Below are positions 19,434 to 28,353 of a DNA stretch of 64,000 nucleotides, one piece after another. How positions within the stretch are numbered: position 1 is the first letter of the stretch; every line of letters begins with the position of its first letter. Under the pieces are notes generated by a model. That model did not search any database, was not told the DNA's origin, and saw nothing but the letters and a program-made list of their open reading frames with translations. The position numbers were made by a program, and so were the translations under genes. The DNA comes from Herbidospora sakaeratensis (GTDB lineage: Bacteria > Actinomycetota > Actinomycetes > Streptosporangiales > Streptosporangiaceae), in assembly GCF_001570525.1 (NCBI RefSeq), contig NZ_BBXC01000023.1, positions 106,573 through 170,572 on the forward strand. Direction: 5' to 3'.

Positions 19434-20132
19434 CTACCACGCGACCACGCCCTCCTCGTTGACGAACGTGCCCGTCGGGCCGTCGTCGCCGAGCAGGGCC
19501 ATCGCCACCGACACGGCCGCGCCCTGGGCGGCCGTCCGGGTGCCCTGGAAGCCGTTGAGGTCGGTGGCGCAGTAGCCCGGTGAGATCGCGTTCACCTTGA
19601 TCGGGGTGTCGGCCAGCTCCTTGGCGTACAGGGCGGTGACCATGTTGAGGGCCGTCTTGGACGACTGGTAGGCCAGGCTGTTCAGGTCGCCCCACGGGTT
19701 GGCCGGGTCGGTCGTGACCGTGAGGCTGCCGACCTCGCTCGAGACCATGACGATCCGGCCGGCGGGCGACTTGAGCAGCAGCGGCACCATCGTGTTGGTG
19801 ACCGCGACGACGCCGAAGACGTTCACCTCGTAGAGCCCCCGCATCAGGTCGAGCGGGGTCTCGGTGGGCGGGCCGCCCTGCGCGATGCCGGCGTTGTTGA
19901 CCAGGACGTCCAGGGAGCCGAACCGGTCCGCCAGGTACGCGGCGGCCGCGCTGACGGTGGCGGGAGAGGTCACGTCGAGTTCGACGGAGGCGACGCCGAG
20001 GCGCGCGGCCGCCGCCGCTCCCCTGCCCGGGTCCCGGGCGCCGATCACCACGTCCACGCCCCGCTCCGCCAGGAGGCGGGCGGTCTCGAAGCCGATTCCC
20101 TTGTTCGCGCCGGTGACGAGTGCTGTTGTCAT
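19434..20132 (-). CDS. Short-chain dehydrogenase/reductase
   Basis: Classical SDR oxidoreductase of 232 aa. The NAD(P)-binding TGANKGIG is at residues 7-14, NNAG at about 84-87, the catalytic Ser in VMVSSEVG and YQSSK as the YxxxK pair near 161-165. The segment after TGANKGIG resembles carbonyl-reductase-like SDRs. Substrate unknown. ATG 20132 opens MTTALVTGA; the longer frame upstream covers the intergenic region and the opposite regulator and is not credible. It diverges from a MmyB-type XRE regulator, a pairing repeatedly seen in actinobacteria where the regulator controls the SDR. Its stop lies directly after that of the convergent DDN-like gene, without overlap. Confidence 0.93.
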   Translation of the reverse strand: MTTALVTGANKGIGFETARLLAERGVDVVIGARDPGRGAAAAARLGVASVELDVTSPATVSAAAAYLADRFGSLDVLVNNAGIAQGGPPTETPLDLMRGLYEVNVFGVVAVTNTMVPLLLKSPAGRIVMVSSEVGSLTVTTDPANPWGDLNSLAYQSSKTALNMVTALYAKELADTPIKVNAISPGYCATDLNGFQGTRTAAQGAAVSVAMALLGDDGPTGTFVNEEGVVAW

Positions 20133-20234
20133 GGCGTCCAGCGTGGGCGGGGCCGGACCGGGGCACGAGAGACCGCCCGAGGCTGGGATCGGCGGTACCA
20201 CCCACGCGCCCCCGGCCAGGGGGAGAATCGGGAC

Positions 20235-21053
20235 ATGGACAGGAACGGGCTGGCCGACTTCCTCCGCACCCGCCGCGCCCGGCGCAAGCCCCGCGACGTC
20301 GGGCTGCCCGACGGCGCGCGGCGGCGGACGGCGGGGCTGCGGCGGCAGGAGGTCGCCGAGCTGGCGGGGATGTCGGTCGACTACTACATACGGCTGGAGC
20401 AGGCGCGCGGCCCCCGTCCGTCGCGGCAGATCCTCAACGCGCTGGCCCGCGCCCTGATGCTCAACGCCGACGAGCGGGCCCACCTCTACAACCTGGCCGG
20501 AGAGGCCCCCGCCCAGGTCAGCGTGGCGGCGACGCCGCCGCAGGGCGTGCTGGAGCTGCTGGCGACGCTCACCGACGTGCCGGCCTACGTGCTCGACGAC
20601 GGGTTCGACGTGCTGGCCGCCAACCCGATGGCCCTGCACCTGATCCCCTACCTGCAGGTCGGCGGGAACGAGATGCGCGGCATCTTCGCCGGTCCGGTGC
20701 ACCGCGAGGTCTGCCGGCACGCCGAGTCGTTCGCCGCGGCGGCGGTCCGCGAACTGAGGGCGGCCTCGGCCACCCGGCCCGAGCTGGCCGGCCTGGTCGC
20801 CGAACTGGCCGCGCGCAGCCCCCTGTTCACCGACCTCTGGGCCGCCCACGACGTGGAGATCCGTCGTGAGCTGCGCAAACAGCTGCTGCACGAGGTCGTC
20901 GGCGCGATCGACGTCCGGAGGCAGATCCTGGCCATCCCCGACTCGGGCCAACGCCTGATCATGTACGTCCCGGTCCCCGGCACCGGCGCGCAGGAGGCCC
21001 TCAGGAGGGTTCGGGAGCTGCTCGACCGACCGGGATACGCGCGGTCAGGGTGA
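20235..21053 (+). CDS. XRE-family regulator with MmyB-like ligand-binding domain
   Basis: Transcription factor of 272 aa. The N-terminal Xre HTH (about 5-75) contains GLRRQEVAELAGMSVDYYIRLEQARGPRPSRQILNALARAL. The C-terminal domain (about 95-265, VPAYVLDDGFDVLAANPMALHLIP...DLWAAHDV) matches the MmyB-like ligand-binding domain, a PAS-like fold in homologues that bind fatty-acid-like ligands. It diverges from an SDR gene across 102 bp, its probable target. ATG 20235 follows GGGGGAGAA. Its 3' end overlaps the convergent histidine kinase gene by 53 nt, an unusually long coding overlap. Confidence 0.93.
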   Translation: MDRNGLADFLRTRRARRKPRDVGLPDGARRRTAGLRRQEVAELAGMSVDYYIRLEQARGPRPSRQILNALARALMLNADERAHLYNLAGEAPAQVSVAATPPQGVLELLATLTDVPAYVLDDGFDVLAANPMALHLIPYLQVGGNEMRGIFAGPVHREVCRHAESFAAAAVRELRAASATRPELAGLVAELAARSPLFTDLWAAHDVEIRRELRKQLLHEVVGAIDVRRQILAIPDSGQRLIMYVPVPGTGAQEALRRVRELLDRPGYARSG

Positions 21054-22194
21054 ACCCGTCGGCCGACGCGCCCGCCTGGAGGGTGCCGCCGACCAGCATG
21101 ATCCGCTCCCGCAGGCCCGCCAGCCCGTAGCCCGACTCGCCGAAGACCCCACCGCGCGGCGGCCCGGCGGCGTTGTGGATGACGATGACGAGCTGGTCGC
21201 CGGAGACGCGCCCGGTCACGGTGACCGCGGCCCCGGGCGCGTGCTTGCGGGCGTTGTTCAGCCCTTCCTGGACGACCCGGTAGGCGGCGTGCTCGACGCT
21301 GCGCGACAGGCCGGTCCCGTCGACGGCGAAGTCGAGGTCGACCCGCTGCCCGGTCGTGTTGCTGTCGGCCACCAGGCGCGGGATCGCGTCGATGCCCTGG
21401 GCCGATTCGGGCAGGTCCCCCGCCCGCAACACGGTGAGCAGCTCGCGGAGTTCCGTGAGGGCGCGTACACCCTGGTCTTCGATGTCCCGGGCCAGGGCGG
21501 GGTCGTCCTCCTGGTCGGTGTCCTCCTGGATCATCCCGGCCTTGAGCACCATCACGGTCACGGCGTGCGTCACGGTGTCGTGCAATTCGGCCGCGATCCG
21601 CCTGCGCTCGCGCGCGGCGGCGTTCTCCTCCCTGATGTGGACGTCGTCCGTCAGCTTCTGGATCATGTCGCGGTAGCCGCGCACCCAGGTGCCGACGACG
21701 GCGGCCACGTACACGGTCGTGATCGCCCGCACCACGTCGATGCCGATGTTGGTGCTCATGTTGGGCTGGTAGTGGTAGCCGACCGCGAACCCGACGGTCA
21801 GCACGGCCGCCACGGCCTGCCACCACCGCACGGTCCGGTGCGCCGTCATCGAGTAGGCGGCGATCGACACCGCGATCGACTGCCCGGTGAACAGGTAGCA
21901 CACCAGCGAGAACACCAGCGAGGGCCCAGCCCACCGGCGCCGGACCAGCATGGTCAGCGCCGCGACGATCCCGCTCGCGGTGGCCACCCAGACCGGCACC
22001 ACGATCGAGGAGTCGTTGCGCTCGACCAGCGCCGGCGGGAGGGTGTAGACGAGCAGCGTGACGACGAGGAGGAGGTCGACGATCCTGGCCCGCCGTTCGG
22101 GGTCGAGGGATTCCCAGCGCTCCCGCCACCGGTCGATCGTCTCCCGCATCCCGCCAATGTCGGCTCCGCGCGGGCCCCGCGGGCCCTCTGACAC
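21001..22194 (-). CDS. Orphan sensor histidine kinase, NarL/DesK type
   Basis: Membrane histidine kinase of 397 aa. About five hydrophobic segments (roughly 38-54, 63-83, 91-112, 124-141, 152-170) are followed by a HisKA_3 dimerisation domain with ERRRIAAELHDTVTHAV, phospho-acceptor His205, and a HATPase domain with N-box QEGLNNARKHAPG and G-box GYGLAGLRERI. This class normally works with a LuxR/NarL-type response regulator, but none is adjacent on either side. GTG 22194 is chosen because GGGAAAG lies 6 nt upstream; ATG 22149 is possible. The 3' end overlaps the convergent XRE gene by 53 nt. Signal unknown. Confidence 0.93.
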   Translation of the reverse strand: MSEGPRGPRGADIGGMRETIDRWRERWESLDPERRARIVDLLLVVTLLVYTLPPALVERNDSSIVVPVWVATASGIVAALTMLVRRRWAGPSLVFSLVCYLFTGQSIAVSIAAYSMTAHRTVRWWQAVAAVLTVGFAVGYHYQPNMSTNIGIDVVRAITTVYVAAVVGTWVRGYRDMIQKLTDDVHIREENAAARERRRIAAELHDTVTHAVTVMVLKAGMIQEDTDQEDDPALARDIEDQGVRALTELRELLTVLRAGDLPESAQGIDAIPRLVADSNTTGQRVDLDFAVDGTGLSRSVEHAAYRVVQEGLNNARKHAPGAAVTVTGRVSGDQLVIVIHNAAGPPRGGVFGESGYGLAGLRERIMLVGGTLQAGASADGFTLTARIPVGRAAPEPS

Positions 22195-22262
22195 GCGGAC
22201 TTTCCCGATCTTGTACGAACACGCGTTTCCGCTCCACCGCCGCTTCGGGGCAGGATAGAGCG

Positions 22263-24752
22263 GTGAGCCTGATCGAGCGCCTGCCGCAGACCCCCGACCC
22301 GGATTCCCTCTTCGAGGCGTTCGCCGCCTGGAACGCGGAGCGTGGGCTGACGCTCTATCCGGCGCAGGAGGAGGCGCTGATGGAGGTGGTGACGGGCAGC
22401 AACCTGATCCTGTCGACCCCCACCGGCTCGGGCAAGTCCCTCGTCGCGGCCGGCGCCCACTTCGCCGCGCTCGCGGGCGACCAGGTCTCGTTCTACACCG
22501 CGCCGATCAAGGCGCTGGTCTCGGAGAAGTTCTTCGACCTGTGCGCGATCTTCGGCACCGAGAACGTCGGCATGATGACCGGCGACGCCTCGGTCAACGC
22601 CGACGCCCCGATCATCTGCTGCACCGCCGAGATCCTCGCCCAGGTCGCGCTGGCCGAGGGCCGCCAGGCCGACGTCGGCATGGTGATCATGGACGAGTTC
22701 CACTTCTACGCCGAACCCGACCGGGGCTGGGCCTGGCAGGTCCCGCTGCTGGAGCTGCCGCAGGCCCAGTTCGTCTTGATGTCGGCGACCCTGGGCGACG
22801 TCACCCGCTTCGAGAAGGACCTCACGCGGCGCACCGGCCGTCCGACGGCCGTGGTCAAGCACTCCGAGCGCCCGGTGCCGCTGGTCTACTCGTACCGGAT
22901 GACCCCGCTCCACGAGACGCTGGAGGAGTTCCTGTCGACCGGGCAGGCCCCCGTCTACGTCGTCCACTTCACCCAGGCCGCCGCGATGGAGCGCGCGCAG
23001 GCGCTGATGAGCATCAACATGTGCAGCAAGGCCGAGAAGGAGGCCATCGCGGCCCTGATCGGCAACTTCCGCTTCACCACCAAGTTCGGCCGCGCCCTCT
23101 CCCGGCTGGTGCGCCACGGCATCGGCGTCCACCACGCGGGCATGCTGCCCAAATACCGCCGGCTCGTCGAGAAGCTCGCCCAGGCCGGCCTCCTGAAGGT
23201 CATCTGCGGCACCGACACCCTCGGCGTGGGCGTCAACGTCCCGATCCGCACGGTCCTGTTCACCGCCCTCACCAAGTACGACGGCAACCGCGTGCGCCGC
23301 CTGCGCGCCCGCGAGTTCCACCAGATCGCCGGCCGCGCCGGCCGGGCCGGCTTCGACACCATCGGCTACGTCTCCTGCCAGGCCCCCGACCACGTGATCG
23401 AGAACGAACGCGCCCTGGCCAAGATCGGCGACGACCCCAAGCGCAGAAGGGGCTACGCCCGCAAGAAGCCGCCGGAGGGTTTCGTCAACTGGAACGAGGA
23501 GACCTTCGAGAAGCTCCAGACGGCCGAGCCCGAGCCGCTGACCAGCCGGTTCAAGGTCTCCAACGCGATGCTGCTGGCGGTCATCAACCGCCCCGGCAAC
23601 TGCTTCCAGGCGATGAAGAGCCTGCTGACCGACAACCACGAGGAGCGCAAGAACCAGCGCCGCCACATCAGCCACGCCATCGCGATCTACCGCTCGCTGC
23701 TGGCCGGCGGCATCGTCGAGACCCTGAAGGAGCCCGACGACCAGGGCCGCTACGCCCGCCTGACGGTCGACCTCCAGCAGGACTTCGCCCTCAACCAGGC
23801 CCTGTCGACCTTCGCCCTGGCCACCTTCGAGCTGCTGGCCCCCGACAGCCCCACCTACGCCCTCGACGTGGTCAGCGTCGTCGAGTCGACCCTCGACGAC
23901 CCCCGCCAGATCCTGCACGCCCAGCTCAACAAGGCCCGCGGCGAGGCGGTCGCCCAGATGAAGGCCGACGGCATCGAATACGAGGAGCGCATGGAGCTCC
24001 TCCAGGAGGTCACCTACCCGATGCCGCTGGAGGCGCTGCTCTTCGGCGCCTACGAGACCTACCGCCAGGGCCACCCCTGGGTCGGCGACCACACGGTCAG
24101 CCCGAAGGCCATCATCCGCGACATGTACGAACGCGCGATGACCTTCACCGACTACATCCAGTTCTACGAACTGGCCAGGTCGGAGGGCACCGTCCTGCGC
24201 TACCTGGCCGACGCCTACCGCGCCCTGTCGCGCACCGTGCCCGAACACATGAAGACCGACGACCTGATCGACCTGATCGAGTGGCTCGGCGAACTGATCC
24301 GCCAGGTCGACTCCAGCCTGATCGACGAGTGGGAGAAGCTCGCCAACCCGTCGGAGGCCCTGGAACACCGCGACGAACTCGAGTCGAAGCTGCGCCCGGT
24401 CACCGCGAACACCCGCGCGTTCCGCGTCCTGGTGCGCAACGCGATGTTCCGCATGGTCGAACTGGCCGCCCTCGACCAGCAGGAGGAGCTGGAGGAGATG
24501 TACCCCGACGTCGACTGGGCGGCCGGGCTCGACGCCTACTACGACGAGCACGACACGATCGGCACCGGGCCCTCCGCGCGCGGGCCGGCGTTCCTGCGGA
24601 TCGAGGAGGAGGCGGGGGTCTGGCGGGTGCGCCAGGTCATCGAAGACCCGGCGGGCGACGGCGACTGGGGGGTGTCGGCCGACGTCGACCTGGCGGCGTC
24701 CGACGAGGAGGGGTACGCGGTGCTCCACGTGGTGGGCATCAACCGCCTCTAA
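22263..24752 (+). CDS. DEAD/DEAH-box RNA helicase with DUF3516 C-terminus
   Basis: Superfamily 2 helicase, 829 aa. The N-terminal core shows the Q-motif region (LTLYPAQEEAL), Walker A TPTGSGKS (52-59), motif Ia TAPIKALVSEKF, motif II DEFH (about 144), motif III SAT (about 176) and motif VI QIAGRAGRAG (about 357-366). The remainder, rich in acidic helices, corresponds to the actinobacterial DUF3516 region. RNA remodelling in the cytoplasm is the family expectation, not shown here. GTG 22263 follows AGGAT. It diverges from the orphan kinase with 68 bp between them. Codon use is typical of the window, unlike the next gene. Confidence 0.94.
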   Translation: MSLIERLPQTPDPDSLFEAFAAWNAERGLTLYPAQEEALMEVVTGSNLILSTPTGSGKSLVAAGAHFAALAGDQVSFYTAPIKALVSEKFFDLCAIFGTENVGMMTGDASVNADAPIICCTAEILAQVALAEGRQADVGMVIMDEFHFYAEPDRGWAWQVPLLELPQAQFVLMSATLGDVTRFEKDLTRRTGRPTAVVKHSERPVPLVYSYRMTPLHETLEEFLSTGQAPVYVVHFTQAAAMERAQALMSINMCSKAEKEAIAALIGNFRFTTKFGRALSRLVRHGIGVHHAGMLPKYRRLVEKLAQAGLLKVICGTDTLGVGVNVPIRTVLFTALTKYDGNRVRRLRAREFHQIAGRAGRAGFDTIGYVSCQAPDHVIENERALAKIGDDPKRRRGYARKKPPEGFVNWNEETFEKLQTAEPEPLTSRFKVSNAMLLAVINRPGNCFQAMKSLLTDNHEERKNQRRHISHAIAIYRSLLAGGIVETLKEPDDQGRYARLTVDLQQDFALNQALSTFALATFELLAPDSPTYALDVVSVVESTLDDPRQILHAQLNKARGEAVAQMKADGIEYEERMELLQEVTYPMPLEALLFGAYETYRQGHPWVGDHTVSPKAIIRDMYERAMTFTDYIQFYELARSEGTVLRYLADAYRALSRTVPEHMKTDDLIDLIEWLGELIRQVDSSLIDEWEKLANPSEALEHRDELESKLRPVTANTRAFRVLVRNAMFRMVELAALDQQEELEEMYPDVDWAAGLDAYYDEHDTIGTGPSARGPAFLRIEEEAGVWRVRQVIEDPAGDGDWGVSADVDLAASDEEGYAVLHVVGINRL

Positions 24753-24801
24753 CCACCGACAAGTTTGCTCGCGGCTGCGTTCACACACTTCACCGCCCGC
24801 G

Positions 24802-24823
24802 TCGACTGACCATGGTCAGTCGA
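24802..24823. promoter_or_regulatory. 22-bp perfect palindrome upstream of NACHT gene
   Basis: Half-site TCGACTGACCA at 24802-24812 is followed by its exact reverse complement at 24813-24823, with no spacer. It sits 50 bp after the helicase stop and 24 bp before the NACHT start. It could be an operator for a dimeric repressor of the NACHT gene, or a hairpin (9-bp stem, 4-nt loop) terminating the helicase transcript. No T-tract follows. The rest of 24753-24847 shows only AAGG before the start. Confidence 0.6.
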
Positions 24824-24847
24824 TGCGGCAGAAGGTAAGAATGGGCC

Positions 24848-26956
24848 ATGCGCCGTACCCGCGTCGCGCTTTCCGTCCTCTTCATCGCGCTGCTCGGAGT
24901 CGCGACGAATGTGGCGACCGGAGTTCTGCCGGCGTCCTGGAAGCACCATCTCTGGGTGGCGTGGCCCCTCATGCTGGTGCTGGTCATCGCCACGGTGACC
25001 GTCGAAGTGGTCGTCCGGAAGGACGACGAACCGACCGACTTACCATCCACCCAGGCCAGGGAGGAACTCATCCGCCGCGTCCGGCGATACTGGGTGACCG
25101 GTGTGCTGGAGCAGTCGTTGTACAACGAGGCCCGGATTCAGCTTGACCTGGTAGTCAGCGAGGCGAACGACCATCCATGGGACATCGCCGTCACCTGGAC
25201 GAACGGCATGAGAGAGCCGCTTCCTCCTGGCATGCAGATGGCGGAAGCGTTCACGTTGATGGACCATCGGCTCGTCATCTTGGGTGCGCCCGGAGCAGGA
25301 AAGACCACGATGCTGCTGGAGCTCGCCAAGAGTCTTCTTCTGGCAGCCGAGAATGAGAGCAGGCCGGTTCCGGTCGTCCTCCCACTGGCTTCATGGGCGC
25401 GGCAGCGTAAGACGATCGCCGAATGGATCGTCGACGAGCTCGTCGAAAGCTACGGAATGCCTCGGCGACTTTCCAGCGCATGGCTGCGAAACCACCATAT
25501 CCTCACCCTCTTCGACGGCCTCGACGAAGTGGCGGCGGAGTACCGCTCCGCGTGTGTCTCGGAATTGAACAAATATCTTCAGGCCAACCCCACCAGTAGC
25601 GCCATCTGCTGCCGCGAAGCGGAATACATGCTACTCAAAGAGCAGGTGAGGCTACATGGAATCGTAACGATTCAGCCGATGAGAGCAGAACAGACCAGGC
25701 GTTTTCTCGACGAGGCAGGACCTGGGTTACATGGATTGAGAGTTGCCCTGGTCGCAGACCCCGAGCTTTGGCAACTGGCCTCCTCACCACTTCTGCTGAG
25801 CATCATGGCGCTTGCCTATCGAGACGGCCCCGAAGCCCCGGTGGAGGCACGGCAGGCCGGCCCGCGTCACCGTCTTTACGCGCAATACTTGAGAACGATG
25901 CTGCGATGGAGAAAGAATCATCGCTATCCTCCGGAGATTTCGAGCCGATACCTCCACGTGCTCGCGGACCGACTCCACCTGGAGCGACAGACCGTTTTCA
26001 CGCTTGATCTACTGGGTCCCAGCTGGCTCCCGGAAGGCCGCCTGATAAGAATCTCCGACTATGCCAAACCGTTCGCGGTGGCACTGTCATGCGGGCTCAT
26101 GTTCGTCGTCTCATGGCCGTTGACAGGTGCATCGACGGCCGCAGCCGCAGCCGTCGTCTTAGGGATCAGCTTGATCACCCAGCTGGCCAGTCATGATCAC
26201 AGCGATACGACGCAGATCACCTGGAGGAGCCGACAGGACACCCGGGAATTCAAAAGCGTCGGGCCACCGAGAGAGCAGTCGCTGAAGGGCGACGCCACGT
26301 CGTATCCGATCATCAAATCTCTGGTCCTAGCACCCAGGGGCTTCATGGCGCATGGCCTCGGAGACAAACTCGCCGGATCGGCGCTGGCACTTGTCGTCGG
26401 CGCCGCTCTCAGCTTTCAGGAATTCACCATCGCGGGTCCCGTCTACTCGATCACCCTGCTGATCTCATATCTTCTGGTGTCAGGGTTGATAGATGGATTC
26501 ATCGAGGAGCTGGCGTCGTCAGGCCGCACCATCATGCGGAGTCGCGAAGTGCCGAGTCCCGCCTTACGCCCGCGGGTCTACCTCGCCATACGCGTCGGCT
26601 TCGTCTGGAGCGTAATCATCGGCCTTTTGGTCGCCTTCGTCACGCGCCTCGCCCCGTCAGCCGTGCTTCCTCCTCACGACTACGCCCTTCTCATCGGCTT
26701 CGCATCATTCGTCCTGACGTTCGCCTCAATAGCGGGCGAACCACTTCTCGAGCAGGTCATGATCCGACAGGAGCTGGCCCGCTTTACTCTCTTCCCTCGG
26801 CCCTGCCTACCATTTTTCGACTTCATGGCAGAGTGTCTAATACTCCGGAAAGTGGGGAACGGCTACATATTCGTCCATCGCGAGCTCCTCGACTTCCTGG
26901 CAGACCCCACCACCGGGTCGGAGCTGCAACTTGGTCCAGCGGGCTCTCATCTATGA
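24848..26956 (+). CDS. Membrane-anchored NACHT-type STAND NTPase
   Basis: A 702-aa signalling-type ATPase. Two N-terminal hydrophobic segments (about 6-26, 36-57) anchor it. The NTPase core has Walker A GAPGAGKT (146-153, Lys152) and Walker B LTLFDGLDE (219-227), where D223-G-L-D226-E227 is the form typical of NACHT domains. A winged-helix-like region leads to several C-terminal hydrophobic segments (about 407-450, 520-560, 583-605, 615-635). Bacterial NACHT proteins include anti-phage effectors, and membrane modules can act as pore-forming or sensor parts; a defence role is inference. Codons are clearly less GC3-biased than neighbours (GAATTG, AAATAT, ATATCC), suggesting horizontal acquisition. 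No partner gene accompanies it. Confidence 0.85.
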   Translation: MRRTRVALSVLFIALLGVATNVATGVLPASWKHHLWVAWPLMLVLVIATVTVEVVVRKDDEPTDLPSTQAREELIRRVRRYWVTGVLEQSLYNEARIQLDLVVSEANDHPWDIAVTWTNGMREPLPPGMQMAEAFTLMDHRLVILGAPGAGKTTMLLELAKSLLLAAENESRPVPVVLPLASWARQRKTIAEWIVDELVESYGMPRRLSSAWLRNHHILTLFDGLDEVAAEYRSACVSELNKYLQANPTSSAICCREAEYMLLKEQVRLHGIVTIQPMRAEQTRRFLDEAGPGLHGLRVALVADPELWQLASSPLLLSIMALAYRDGPEAPVEARQAGPRHRLYAQYLRTMLRWRKNHRYPPEISSRYLHVLADRLHLERQTVFTLDLLGPSWLPEGRLIRISDYAKPFAVALSCGLMFVVSWPLTGASTAAAAAVVLGISLITQLASHDHSDTTQITWRSRQDTREFKSVGPPREQSLKGDATSYPIIKSLVLAPRGFMAHGLGDKLAGSALALVVGAALSFQEFTIAGPVYSITLLISYLLVSGLIDGFIEELASSGRTIMRSREVPSPALRPRVYLAIRVGFVWSVIIGLLVAFVTRLAPSAVLPPHDYALLIGFASFVLTFASIAGEPLLEQVMIRQELARFTLFPRPCLPFFDFMAECLILRKVGNGYIFVHRELLDFLADPTTGSELQLGPAGSHL

Positions 26957-26992
26957 ACGACATCCGGTTCGGCGTAATCCAGGTCTCCGCCT

Positions 26993-27982
26993 CTAGAAAC
27001 CGGCCTTGGCCAGGTCGACGATCACCAGTTTCCCGTCCTGCTGGTAACTCAGCAGGCGGTCGTCGGAGGCGGGCACCGGGATCGCGATCCCGCCCGCCTG
27101 CACCCCCCGCGCCGGCAGCGGCTTGACGCCCAGGTCGGCCACCTGCCCCGACACCAGGTCGTAGAGCCCCGCCCAGATCTCCCCCGGCCCGGCCAGGGTG
27201 CTGGAGGTGACAAAGCGGTCGCGGGCGGGCCGCGACACCGGCGGGTCGGTCAGCTTGGTCGCGCGCAGCCCGGCGCCCGACCGCGCCGAGGCCAGCCGGT
27301 CGGCCGACACGCACAGGTTCACCCCGCACGACGACCCGGGAAGGCTCTCCCGGCGCTCGCCGGTCTCGGCGTTGACGGCCGTGGTGAAGGCGCGGGCGGG
27401 CGAGCCCACCCACGGCCACCTCAGCACGTGCTGCCCCTGCGTGCCGGGCACCTCGGTAGGGCGGCCGCCCGCGTAGGGCACCCGCCACACGCCCCCGGCG
27501 TCGGTCGACCACACGACGCCCTGGGCGGTCAGTTCGAGGCCGGTGACCGTGCCGGTCAGCGCGAAGGCGGCGACGGCGACCGGGTCGCCGCCCGTGAGGG
27601 GCACCGTCCAGATCTCGCCGACGCGGCCCGCGCCGTCGCGGCGGGCCGTCCACCAGGCGATGTGGCCCGACCCGGCGGCCACGTCCGAGGGGTGGACGAC
27701 GGTCCGAGGGGGCACGGCGAGTTCGGCCAGCTCGGTGGTCTCCCCGTCACTCAGTTTGTACGACACCAGCGCCTCCGACCGCTCGAAGCCCTTGGCCGCG
27801 GTGGCGAGCACGGTGTCGTCGTCGAGGAACAGGCGCGGGGTGAGGGTGCGGCCGTCGGGCAGCACGGCCGGGACGACGTGGACGGCCCTCGGCCAGAGGT
27901 CCTGCACGAGCGGGGGGCGGTCGGCGAGGGCGGCGCCGTTCAGGGTGCCGGTGAGCGCGAGGGCGGCGAGCAGGACACGCAC
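26993..27982 (-). CDS. Secreted WD/TolB-like repeat protein
   Basis: Exported protein, 329 aa, beginning MRVLLAALALTGTLNGAALA, a plausible signal peptide. The mature part is a series of beta repeats (RLFLDDDTVLATAAKGF, HIAWWTARRDGAGRVGEIWTVPLTGG, GVVWSTDAGGVWRVPYAGG, DRLLSYQQDGKLVIVDLAKAGF) consistent with a beta-propeller. Two Cys (in GSSCGVNLCVS) may form a disulfide. Function unknown. GTG 27982 is chosen because it starts 2 nt after the TGA of the upstream gene (TGACCGTG), implying translational coupling, and because the longer frame would run through that gene. It ends 36 bp from the convergent NACHT gene. Confidence 0.78.
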   Translation of the reverse strand: MRVLLAALALTGTLNGAALADRPPLVQDLWPRAVHVVPAVLPDGRTLTPRLFLDDDTVLATAAKGFERSEALVSYKLSDGETTELAELAVPPRTVVHPSDVAAGSGHIAWWTARRDGAGRVGEIWTVPLTGGDPVAVAAFALTGTVTGLELTAQGVVWSTDAGGVWRVPYAGGRPTEVPGTQGQHVLRWPWVGSPARAFTTAVNAETGERRESLPGSSCGVNLCVSADRLASARSGAGLRATKLTDPPVSRPARDRFVTSSTLAGPGEIWAGLYDLVSGQVADLGVKPLPARGVQAGGIAIPVPASDDRLLSYQQDGKLVIVDLAKAGF

Positions 27983-27984
27983 GG

Positions 27985-28317
27985 TCAGCCCCCCACCGGG
28001 CCGCAGTCGGACACGAACGAGCCCAGCAGGCGGCAGGTCTGGAGGGTGACGTCGGGGGCGTTCAGGTAGTGCCTGACGACGGTCCCGGCGCCGCCGGTGT
28101 TCTCGTCGTACCCCTGGCCGACGCCGCCGACCCCGACGTAGGTGCGGACCGCCTGGCCGTCGGCCTCGGTGTCCCACACGTCGAGCACGCCCCGCTCATG
28201 GGTCGCCCGGCCGCCGCCCGGGGTCAGGGTGGTCACCGGGCCGCCCGCCGCCGCGCTCGCGGGCGCGGCCAGCAGGGCCGCCGTGGCGAGGGCGGCGACA
28301 GCCGATCTGCGACGCAT
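27985..28317 (-). CDS. Small secreted protein coupled to propeller protein
   Basis: A 110-aa exported protein. The N-terminus MRRRSAVAALATAALLAAPASAAA is a clear signal peptide; the mature part (about 85 residues) has two Cys near the C-terminus (TCRLLGSFVSDCGPVGG) that likely form a disulfide, and a GVGGVGQGYDENTGGAGTVVRHY segment. I do not recognise the family. ATG 28317 is used; GTG 28335 would add six residues and is not excluded. Its stop is 2 nt before the GTG of the next gene, so the two secreted proteins are very probably made together and may interact. Confidence 0.72.
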   Translation of the reverse strand: MRRRSAVAALATAALLAAPASAAAGGPVTTLTPGGGRATHERGVLDVWDTEADGQAVRTYVGVGGVGQGYDENTGGAGTVVRHYLNAPDVTLQTCRLLGSFVSDCGPVGG

Positions 28318-28353
28318 GCAAGCACGATAAGTCACGAATCCATAAAGTGACCA

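Noticed and set aside
21954..24788. 944-codon minus-strand frame opposite the helicase
   Set aside because: Antisense shadow; the plus strand encodes full helicase motifs with a matching start and codon bias.
24848..26956. NACHT gene as part of a multi-gene defence island
   Set aside because: Flanking genes (RNA helicase, secreted proteins) show no restriction, toxin, nuclease or other defence motifs, so only a single-gene system can be proposed.
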